Assembly: GCA_965224755.1 (NCBI GenBank)
Contig: OZ245061.1
Location: 2,604,001-2,668,000, forward strand
DNA length: 64,000 nucleotides
Direction of reading: 5' to 3'
Source of the DNA: Hellea sp965224755
GTDB lineage: Bacteria > Pseudomonadota > Alphaproteobacteria > Caulobacterales > Maricaulaceae
Shown: piece by piece, positions 45,529-52,496 of the stretch
How positions within the stretch are numbered: the first letter of the stretch is position 1
Layout: each line of letters opens with the position of its first letter
The notes under the pieces: generated by a model
The model's input: the letters and a program-made list of their open reading frames with translations, nothing else
What the model was told of the DNA's origin: nothing
Database searches by the model: none
Program-made: the position numbers and the translations under genes

Positions 45529-46557
45529 ATGGGTGTCAGCCGATTTGAAGACTTAAATATCGCCGTGCTTTTGCCGTGTTATAATGAGGGCGCGGCTATC
45601 GCGCAGGTGGTTTTGGATTTCCGCCGCGCTCTGCCCGGAACGCGTATTTTCGTTTATGATAATAATTCCAGCGATAACACATCCGAACAAGCCGCCCGGG
45701 CCGGAGCGACAGTTGTTCCTTGCCGCCGACAAGGCAAGGGCAATGTTGTGCGCCAGATGTTTGCCGATATTGACGCCGATATCTATATCATGGCCGATGG
45801 CGACGGAACTTACGACACAAAGGCCGCGCCGGATTTAATCGAAACACTGATCACCGAACGTGTCGATATGGTCGTCGGCACCCGCCGGGACGTGACCATT
45901 GATGCAGGCCGCAAGGGCCATGCTTTTGGTAACAAAATTTTCAATACCGTCTATCAGGCAATATTTGGCAAAGACTTCACCGATATTTTCTCAGGCTACC
46001 GTGTGTTTACACGCCGTTTTGCCAAAAGCTTCCCGGCCATGTCGCCCGGTTTCGAGATCGAGACCGAGATGTCCGTTCACGCCTCTGTGCTGCGCCTGCC
46101 TATTATCGAAGTTGAATGTGAATATGGCCGCCGCCAGGAAGGCTCTGTCAGTAAGCTTAACTCATTTCGCGACGGCTTTAAAATCCTGCGCATGATGGGC
46201 TCCTTGATGAAGGAAACGCGGCCTTTTCTCTTTTTCAGCTATATCTCGGTCGGGCTCGTCGGCCTGAGCATGCTCACCGCAGCGCCTGTTCTGGTCGAAT
46301 ATTTCACAACAGGCCTTGTCGAGCGCATGCCGACATGGGTGCTGTCCATGACCATGCTACTCGCCAGTATGATGGTCTTTATGGCAGGCGTTATTCTCGA
46401 TTCTGTCGCGCGCGGCCGTAATGAGCAAAAGCGCATTCACTATCTGTCTTTCTCCCCTTCGCGCGGTGAAAACTACACGAACGCCGCGCAGCGCCTGCAT
46501 GAACGGCGGGGTAAAAATATCGACGGTAACACTCAACTACGCGCCGACCGCGCTTAA
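45529..46557 (+). CDS. GT2 glycosyltransferase, polyprenyl-phosphate sugar synthase-like
   Basis: 342 residues from ATG 45529, chosen because AAGGA lies seven bases upstream; ATGs at 45511 and 45514 are in frame. The GT-A domain has VLLPCYNEGAAIAQVV, VYDNNSSDNTSEQA and the metal motif MADGDGTYD, with FSGYRVFTRRF and the DxDGT-like block as in DPM1/GtrB enzymes. Two C-terminal membrane helices (about 235-255 and 270-295) anchor it. It probably transfers a sugar from a nucleotide donor to undecaprenyl phosphate, for flipping by the downstream EmrE-like protein. Confidence 0.85.
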   Translation: MGVSRFEDLNIAVLLPCYNEGAAIAQVVLDFRRALPGTRIFVYDNNSSDNTSEQAARAGATVVPCRRQGKGNVVRQMFADIDADIYIMADGDGTYDTKAAPDLIETLITERVDMVVGTRRDVTIDAGRKGHAFGNKIFNTVYQAIFGKDFTDIFSGYRVFTRRFAKSFPAMSPGFEIETEMSVHASVLRLPIIEVECEYGRRQEGSVSKLNSFRDGFKILRMMGSLMKETRPFLFFSYISVGLVGLSMLTAAPVLVEYFTTGLVERMPTWVLSMTMLLASMMVFMAGVILDSVARGRNEQKRIHYLSFSPSRGENYTNAAQRLHERRGKNIDGNTQLRADRA

Positions 46558-46568
46558 GAGACCCCGCT

Positions 46569-46925
46569 TTGGCCACAATTCCACTACCGGTTTACGGGTT
46601 GATGATTGCTCAACCATTTTTGATTGCCGTTGGACAAGTCATGTTCAAACAGGCGAGTAAAAAAATGACGACACCCGGACACAATATAGTCCAGCTTCTC
46701 TTTGACCCGGTGTTTATTGGTGCTTTGGCGCTTTACGGCGCAGCAACCATACTCTGGATGTATGTCTTAAAGGTGGTGCCGCTTGCCTATGCTTATTCAT
46801 TCATGGCCCTGACCTTTGTCATTGTGCCAGTCTTTGCGTGGTTCTGGCTGGGGGAAACCGTAAATCTGAAATATGTCATAGGTGCAGCCCTGATCATTTT
46901 CGGGTTATTATTTATTCACAGTTGA
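46569..46925 (+). CDS. EmrE/ArnE-like small transporter
   Basis: 118 residues if the TTG at 46569 is the start (AAGAGA upstream); the first ATG is 46602. Four helices: about 8-25, 45-67, 70-90 and 97-116. FLIAVGQVMFKQASKK, LWMYVLKVVPLAYAYSFMALTFV and WFWLGETVNLKYVIGAALIIFGL match the EamA/SMR fold. Members such as ArnE/ArnF flip undecaprenyl-linked sugars. It lies 11 bases after a GT2 gene, which favours a lipid-linked-sugar flippase over drug efflux. Substrate is inferred. Confidence 0.8.
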   Translation: MATIPLPVYGLMIAQPFLIAVGQVMFKQASKKMTTPGHNIVQLLFDPVFIGALALYGAATILWMYVLKVVPLAYAYSFMALTFVIVPVFAWFWLGETVNLKYVIGAALIIFGLLFIHS

Positions 46926-46941
46926 TGTGATTTGAGTCACA
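46926..46941. promoter_or_regulatory. Crp-type binding site upstream of the Crp-family gene
   Basis: TGTGATTTGAGTCACA, a perfect TGTGA-N6-TCACA palindrome. Its centre (46933.5) lies 41.5 bases before a start site expected from the CATATT -10 box at 46963-46968, the class II activator position. Autoregulation is inferred. Confidence 0.85.
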
Positions 46942-47023
46942 GATTTATATCTTATGGCTTCTCATATTCTGCCCATCTTTGATTTTACTTTCAAAATCAG
47001 CGGTTTTGCTTTAGCGAGGCTCT

Positions 47024-47692
47024 ATGGGGGATTTTAAGTCATCACTGGATTTCGCGGCATTCATGTCGGAAAATGCAGAGCTGGACGCAGCCTTTAGCGC
47101 CGTTTGCCATAGGCGCACCTTTAAGAAAGGCCAGAGCATTATTGGGCAAGACGATCCCGGTAGAGAGATATTTCTCTTGCGCAAAGGTAAAGCCAAGGTG
47201 GTGATCTATTCCGAAGAAGGCCATGAAATCTGGCTCGCTGAATTTACAGCCGGAACCAGCTTTGGCGAAATGGCCGCCCTATTGGATACGGCGCGCACGT
47301 CAAATGTTATCGCGGCCTCGGATTGTGCTGTCGATGTAATTAGCGCGGCTGATTTCACAGAACTACTCCGCCGCTTTCCCGAATTTAGTATCTATATGAT
47401 GCGCCTGATGGCGCAGCGTTTGCAATATACGTCGCGGGCTATGTTTGAAGGCCTGTCCTTTACAATGCCGCAACGTATTTATGAAGAATTGCTGCGCCGC
47501 TCTGAACAGGATTCTGTAAGCAAAGAACTTTATCATTTATCACCCGCCCCTTCTGTGACCCAACTCTCGGAAATACTCAATGTCAGCCGCGAATCCGCTT
47601 CGCGCGCTGTAGCGCGGCTGACCAAACAAGGGCTGGTCAAGAAACAGAAAAAACACTGGGAAATTTTACGCCCGAAATTCGAGGATTATTAG
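47024..47692 (+). CDS. Crp-family cyclic-nucleotide-responsive regulator
   Basis: 222 residues, GAGG upstream. The N-terminal cyclic-nucleotide-binding domain has the phosphate cassette FGEMAALLDTARTSNVIA: Gly-Glu then Arg-Thr-Ser, as in cAMP-binding Crp. A dimerisation helix follows, then the winged helix with LNVSRESASRAVARL; the Arg-Glu-x-x-x-Arg arrangement equals that of E. coli Crp, which reads TGTGA. Fitting this, perfect TGTGA-N6-TCACA sites lie upstream of this gene and by the protease gene. A class III cyclase gene is convergent two bases away, so enzyme and receptor are probably partners. Confidence 0.92.
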   Translation: MGDFKSSLDFAAFMSENAELDAAFSAVCHRRTFKKGQSIIGQDDPGREIFLLRKGKAKVVIYSEEGHEIWLAEFTAGTSFGEMAALLDTARTSNVIAASDCAVDVISAADFTELLRRFPEFSIYMMRLMAQRLQYTSRAMFEGLSFTMPQRIYEELLRRSEQDSVSKELYHLSPAPSVTQLSEILNVSRESASRAVARLTKQGLVKKQKKHWEILRPKFEDY

Positions 47693-47694
47693 CC

Positions 47695-49533
47695 CTATTG
47701 CTCTGAAGGCCGCAAACTATAGATCGGGAAACTGGCCTCTTCTTTTTCGGACTGCACCTGCCCGACATAATCACACATGATCTGATTAACGCGCTCCTCT
47801 TGTCTTTGCATGGCGAGGATCGCCGCGAAGGTTTCGCTGACATAGATCGAGCCCGGCATCGCCATAGCTTCAAGGCGGGCGGCAATGGCGACATGGCGGC
47901 CATAAAGATTATCACTTTGCGTAAACGGGTCTGCGCGTTCCCAAACGGGGCCAAAATGCCCGCCTATACGCAGGGCTAAATCTTCGCCTAATTCCGCCAC
48001 GCGGTCATTAAAACATTGCATCAGAACAAAGGCGGCATTTGCCGCGGCCGCGACATCTTCAAACACCACAAACAAGCCATCACCCCAGCTTTTCACCATC
48101 AAAGGCGGGGTGCTCAAACCCTGGCAAGCCTTTGCCATCGGCGCAAAGACCTCTGTGACGATATCAGGAATGGAGCGATCCGGCAGGCGGCCATAGCCTT
48201 TCAAATCAGTAAAGAGCATGGCCCGAAAAGCGCGGCTTTCAAGTTCAGGCAATGGCGCAATAGGGCGGCCTCCTGCCTCTCCCGGCCACGGGATATTGAT
48301 AACGCGCCCGTCAGCACGCTCCCATGCAAGTTGATCTTCATGAGTCTGCGTCCCCTTGGACGCAGTATCGAGTAGGCTTAATTGGAATGTGTCCGTATGA
48401 AGACGCTTTGCATGAAGGCGCGTTAGCCCCATCGCGATCAGGCTGGCCATTTTTAAATCCATCAGATCAAAACCGCCCGGCTCTTCCAGTACAACCCGCA
48501 AGGATTTCGCCTTGGCTATTACGGCTTTAAAGCGCCGCACCCAACCCTCGCCCATCGGGGCAACAGAATAACGGCAAAAATCATCGGGCGGTACGGGTAG
48601 CACGATATGAAGTTCCGTATTCTGCGCAAGATAACTTTCGGCAAATAAGATATCTGCGCCCGCCGCAAGGCTTCCGAAAACAGCGCTGGCAGGGTTAGCC
48701 TCTATGATTTCGTCAATCCTGCGGCTGAGATTTTCATAGTCTGCGCGGCCAAGACTGCGGTCTTGTCCCGGATCGCCAATGCGAAACATATGGCCGACAT
48801 AATGCAAACAAGGCGGGGCCAGAAATGGCACGAGCCAGTCCGGGGTTTGGCCGCCTGACAGCATTTGAAACTGCTGCACGGTGCTCGCTCTCGCGGCGTA
48901 ATTATCCGGGTCGGCATGAATGGCGCTCTCCAGCATATCTTTAACGCTGTCCATATCGCTAAGCAAAAAATAACATTCTGCTTGCGTCGCATGGAAATAA
49001 TAAAGCGCTTGCGGATTACCGGTTTTCGGCGCGGCGATTTCCGTCAATATCTTTTGCGCGATCGCTTTCGCCTTGCCTTTATCCCCTGCCATCCAGTGCA
49101 TTGAAGCAGCATTAATCCCGCTATAACCTCCGCCCGTTTGGTCAAAAGCCTGCTCATATTGTGCGGCTGCCTGAGTAAATAATTGAGGAGTTGCGGCGCT
49201 GCCGCTGCCATCAATTCGAGCTTTGATCAGTCGGCCCGAAAGCGCAAGAATATCTTCATGGGTTTCAGCGCCGAGGTTCATTTTGGCAAATACGGCTTCT
49301 GCAGATGACAAAGCCCCGCCGCGCAATAAGCATAAAACGGCGGTATATTTTAGGCCGGTATCGTCCGGATAATCCTGCAGGGCCATCATGACCTGATCAA
49401 AAGCGCGGTAATAATTACCATGCCGTAAATTGACATTGATAGCGGCATGGGCCGGAGATGTGTCCGAATTAATCATGGCTAAACGTGTCATTCTCCCGCG
49501 TAACAACTCAGAATACTCAAAGATGTGACCCAT
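47695..49533 (-). CDS. TPR - SLOG-like - class III nucleotidyl cyclase protein
   Basis: 612 residues from ATG 49533 (AAGGG seven bases upstream); ATG 49491 is an alternative. No signal peptide or membrane helix. Residues about 25-225 are TPR-like repeats of the TRAFs-binding/DUF4071 type. Residues about 240-350 (CLHYVGHMF, FGSLAAGADILFAE, HIVLPVPPDDFCRYS) look like a SLOG nucleotide-binding fold. Residues about 434-575 are a class III cyclase: metal Asp443 (FTDLKGYG) and Asp485 (KSWGDGLF), Lys481 and Arg553 are kept. The adenine-selecting Asp is Asn542 and the transition-state Asn is Ala549, so product identity is uncertain. It is convergent with the Crp gene. Confidence 0.82.
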   Translation of the reverse strand: MGHIFEYSELLRGRMTRLAMINSDTSPAHAAINVNLRHGNYYRAFDQVMMALQDYPDDTGLKYTAVLCLLRGGALSSAEAVFAKMNLGAETHEDILALSGRLIKARIDGSGSAATPQLFTQAAAQYEQAFDQTGGGYSGINAASMHWMAGDKGKAKAIAQKILTEIAAPKTGNPQALYYFHATQAECYFLLSDMDSVKDMLESAIHADPDNYAARASTVQQFQMLSGGQTPDWLVPFLAPPCLHYVGHMFRIGDPGQDRSLGRADYENLSRRIDEIIEANPASAVFGSLAAGADILFAESYLAQNTELHIVLPVPPDDFCRYSVAPMGEGWVRRFKAVIAKAKSLRVVLEEPGGFDLMDLKMASLIAMGLTRLHAKRLHTDTFQLSLLDTASKGTQTHEDQLAWERADGRVINIPWPGEAGGRPIAPLPELESRAFRAMLFTDLKGYGRLPDRSIPDIVTEVFAPMAKACQGLSTPPLMVKSWGDGLFVVFEDVAAAANAAFVLMQCFNDRVAELGEDLALRIGGHFGPVWERADPFTQSDNLYGRHVAIAARLEAMAMPGSIYVSETFAAILAMQRQEERVNQIMCDYVGQVQSEKEEASFPIYSLRPSEQ

Positions 49534-49539
49534 GTCACA
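49524..49539. promoter_or_regulatory. Crp-type site between the cyclase and protease genes
   Basis: TGTGACCCATGTCACA, a perfect TGTGA-N6-TCACA palindrome. Centre 49531.5 is 41.5 bases before the start site expected from TTATAG at 49561-49566, so it should activate the protease gene. It covers the ATG at 49533, the probable cyclase start, so bound Crp could also repress the cyclase. Confidence 0.85.
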
Positions 49540-49590
49540 GCCCTTGCTTATTGTTCGGGTTTATAGCAAAATAGTCAACGGGGGAAGGTT

Positions 49591-51792
49591 ATGCCGGGGT
49601 CTGCCAATAGGATTTCAAGACAAGTCGCAAGCACTGTTTTTACAGCAGGTTTGCTGATGACATTTGGCAATACGGCTTACGCTGAGACTGTCGCCGGATA
49701 TCTATCTGCCGCTGATTGGTATATGATTGTCTCTACCGAAACCGGGGCGCCTGTTATTTTGCAACAAAGCGCCCCGCCATCTCATTGGATGTCTCCGGGC
49801 CCGGTTAATTTCAATCTAAGCTTCACAAAAAACAATCTCGCAAGCCGCAATCTTTATATTATCGCGGCGAGCACGCCCAATGACGGCGCGGCTCCCTTAA
49901 TCGCAGGTGTTTTATCGGGAAGTAAAACCATCATTACAGGCGATAGCCGCATTAAAGTCCTGAGTAGCTCTTATGACTCTACAGCGCTTCCAAATATCGC
50001 CGTGATTGATGAGTTGATTAAAAGAGAACTGGGCGGCAGCTACCAATCCACCTACAGCCAGACGAAAACACTAACAGACCATATTAATTTTTCTGCGGCA
50101 GCGCGGGCGCAAATGTCAGGAACGGCGGCACATGCCATTTGGGGCAATCCGGCTGTCTCGCCGGATAATGGCAGCTATGTTGTTTTTCGCATTCCTTATT
50201 CCGCTTTATTTAACCCGCCTGAGGAAAAAGCAGACCCTGTTACATCGAGCGGGTCAACATCATCCGGCGGGAATTCGGGCGGGGTCAATGTCTCGGTTGA
50301 TGTGGGCGGGCTTCTGGGATCACTTTTTGGCAAAAAGGATAAAGACAAAGACGCGCCCACAGATACCGCCACGGCGCAAGCGTCTTCGGATCCGGTGGCA
50401 ACCGTTGATCCTGTCGTCATTGCTGACCCACCCGCTGATACACAAACAACGACCTCTCCCGTGATTAGCCTGCCGCCACCGCCTCCGCCCAAAATTATTA
50501 CGCAATATGTAGAAAACCCGGATATCATTGCGGATCGGGATCAGCTGCGGGATCAAAATTCCGTCATGGAAAAGGTCATTAGAAGCCAGACTGAAATGCT
50601 GAAAAAGCGAGAAAGTCTCATTAGCGGTTTGCAAACGCAGCTCAACAGGGCGCAAAACGGCATCGCCAGCGTGCCGGAATTATTAGCCCCCAAAAATGAA
50701 ATCATCGCCCGCCAAGCTGAAACCATAACAACGTTGAATACTAAAACCGCCAAAAATGCCGAACAGATCGAAGCTATGGAAGCCGACATTCAGAATTTAA
50801 AAAACAGCGCCAAACCCCTGTCCAAAGCCGCTTTAATCGCAGGCGGGCTTGGCGGCCTTGGACTCGGCGCTTTAGCGGGCCTTATGATTGGCCGCCGCCG
50901 CCATAATAAGACCTGCGATTTACATCTCCCCCCGCTGAAAAAAGAAGACGAGGAGGAGAAAGAGCCCAAAGACGGGTCTGATTTAAGCAACCTCAAGAAA
51001 GGCATGGCCTTTGCCGCCTCGCCCATGGCTTTGGGCGGCTTGCCGATGAGCCTTGCCGCCATTAAGCCCGTCTATGACGCCGTCGGGCGCATCGGATTTG
51101 CGCAAAAAGGCAAGCCGACCGGCGAAGAAGAAGCCTTTGGCACCGGGATTTTAATCTCTGATATCCATGTGCTAACCAACCGTCATGTCTGGGAAATGTT
51201 CCGGGATAGGCTGGCGGGCGATCAGGGCGCGGGCATTGAATTTCACGCCGAAAAAGATAAAGACAAAACCGATTTTATCGCATTTGACGGGGCGGAGCCG
51301 GTTTGCATTCACGGACAAGACGCGGCGATTTTTACCCTAAGTCGGAAACCCGAAGCCCGCGCGCCCGTTACCTTCGCGCCGCGCCCGATAAAGCAGCTCA
51401 ATGATTTGGAGGTCGTCGTTGTCGGCTATCCGCAAGCCCATAGGATGACGCCGGATATCGCGGCTGTAACCGAGGACAATCCGATCTTTGGCGTTAAGCG
51501 CTATTCCGAAGGCAAAATCTTTCGCCACTCGACCGACATCGACACGCCTTACGGGGTCGAGGCGGCAGTCTCCGAAATTATAAATCCGGCGCGAACACTG
51601 CGCGCCATCTGCCATAATGCGTCGACATTGGGCGGCAGTTCCGGCTCGGCTGTTATCTGCAAAAAAACAGGCGACCTCGTGGCGTTGCATTTTGGCTTTG
51701 ACACGGCCTATGACTGGGAAGAAGCCACAAATTTCGCCATAGCGGGCGACATGCTGGCCGAAGACGTTGCAAAGATTATCGAAAATGCGTGA
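49591..51792 (+). CDS. Membrane-anchored trypsin-like protease with periplasmic domain and coiled coil
   Basis: 733 residues behind GGGGAAGG. A signal sequence (about 1-31, ending AYA) precedes a periplasmic domain (about 32-205) of no family I recognise. A Ser/Gly/Pro-rich linker (about 210-305), a coiled coil (about 310-412) and a Gly-rich membrane helix (about 414-435) follow, then RRRHNK. The positive cluster after the helix places the C-terminus in the cytoplasm. Residues about 480-733 are a trypsin-like protease with His531 (LTNRHVWE), Asp577 (GQDAAIF) and Ser684 (GGSSGSA). The layout suggests a periplasmic sensor driving a cytoplasmic protease. A Crp-type site lies at its promoter. Confidence 0.82.
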   Translation: MPGSANRISRQVASTVFTAGLLMTFGNTAYAETVAGYLSAADWYMIVSTETGAPVILQQSAPPSHWMSPGPVNFNLSFTKNNLASRNLYIIAASTPNDGAAPLIAGVLSGSKTIITGDSRIKVLSSSYDSTALPNIAVIDELIKRELGGSYQSTYSQTKTLTDHINFSAAARAQMSGTAAHAIWGNPAVSPDNGSYVVFRIPYSALFNPPEEKADPVTSSGSTSSGGNSGGVNVSVDVGGLLGSLFGKKDKDKDAPTDTATAQASSDPVATVDPVVIADPPADTQTTTSPVISLPPPPPPKIITQYVENPDIIADRDQLRDQNSVMEKVIRSQTEMLKKRESLISGLQTQLNRAQNGIASVPELLAPKNEIIARQAETITTLNTKTAKNAEQIEAMEADIQNLKNSAKPLSKAALIAGGLGGLGLGALAGLMIGRRRHNKTCDLHLPPLKKEDEEEKEPKDGSDLSNLKKGMAFAASPMALGGLPMSLAAIKPVYDAVGRIGFAQKGKPTGEEEAFGTGILISDIHVLTNRHVWEMFRDRLAGDQGAGIEFHAEKDKDKTDFIAFDGAEPVCIHGQDAAIFTLSRKPEARAPVTFAPRPIKQLNDLEVVVVGYPQAHRMTPDIAAVTEDNPIFGVKRYSEGKIFRHSTDIDTPYGVEAAVSEIINPARTLRAICHNASTLGGSSGSAVICKKTGDLVALHFGFDTAYDWEEATNFAIAGDMLAEDVAKIIENA

Positions 51793-51803
51793 CCTAGGTC
51801 ACA
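51788..51803 (+). promoter_or_regulatory. Crp-type site upstream of the orphan gene
   Basis: CGTGACCTAGGTCACA differs from the palindromic consensus by one base and overlaps the protease stop codon. Its centre (51795.5) is about 38-41 bases before a start site expected from TATCTA at 51821-51826. Confidence 0.72.
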
Positions 51804-51851
51804 GAAGAAATATGTGGGACTATCTAAAACGCCATTAACAAGGAGGCTGAC

Positions 51852-52463
51852 ATGGCAAAGAATCAAGAATATCTCAAAAGCTGGGATGACTATCAGGCGG
51901 AACGCGGCGTAGATAGATATGGTTATACCCCCATACTTTTACCCATCCATATCGACATTAATGAAAAAGGCGAAATCGCACGGCACCGCATGACGGCCGG
52001 AGACGTCAAAAAACTCTATAAGGCGAGCCGCAAAGAGTTTCCCGCTTGGATGACAAAGGCTCATTTCGCTTGCGCTAACCCTGGTGATGTCTTTAAAGAC
52101 TATGTTGAATATTTTTCGCCGATTGATGGCGTCGAAGGGCCGCGACCGGCGTCTCCATTGGATTTAACGGTTAACCGCCCCGTTTGGAATCTATTTAACT
52201 TACCTCGGAAAAACTGGAAATTTTCAAAGAATAAACAATATAGCGTTGAAAATGATCCGGATGATATGATGCGTAACTTTGAAAAAATTTGCACTTTGGA
52301 TAATAATAATGCAGTTTTAATATCCAACCGTTGTCGGAGCAGCCCTAAGAGTTTAAAATATAATTTACATATCACTATCTCACAAAGAGAAGCACGCCGT
52401 CTATATCGGACTGATATTATAATTGACCCCATGCAAGACAATGATCCGGATGGAGGGGGATAG
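51852..52463 (+). CDS. Orphan cytoplasmic protein of the Crp/cyclase block
   Basis: 203 residues behind a very strong AAGGAGG. No signal peptide, membrane helix or familiar motif. The first half is charged (KSWDDYQAERGVDRYGYTP, KKLYKASRKEFPAW) and the middle has LDLTVNRPVWNLFNLPRKNW. The last 80 codons are clearly more AT-rich than the first half, as is the convergent TIR gene's 3' end, so the two tails together look like a foreign or fast-changing patch. A Crp-type site upstream ties it to the protease. It could be a substrate, inhibitor or effector. I do not recognise a family. Confidence 0.7.
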   Translation: MAKNQEYLKSWDDYQAERGVDRYGYTPILLPIHIDINEKGEIARHRMTAGDVKKLYKASRKEFPAWMTKAHFACANPGDVFKDYVEYFSPIDGVEGPRPASPLDLTVNRPVWNLFNLPRKNWKFSKNKQYSVENDPDDMMRNFEKICTLDNNNAVLISNRCRSSPKSLKYNLHITISQREARRLYRTDIIIDPMQDNDPDGGG

Positions 52464-52496
52464 TTATGCCTTAAGTCTCAGTTGAGGACACTATCA

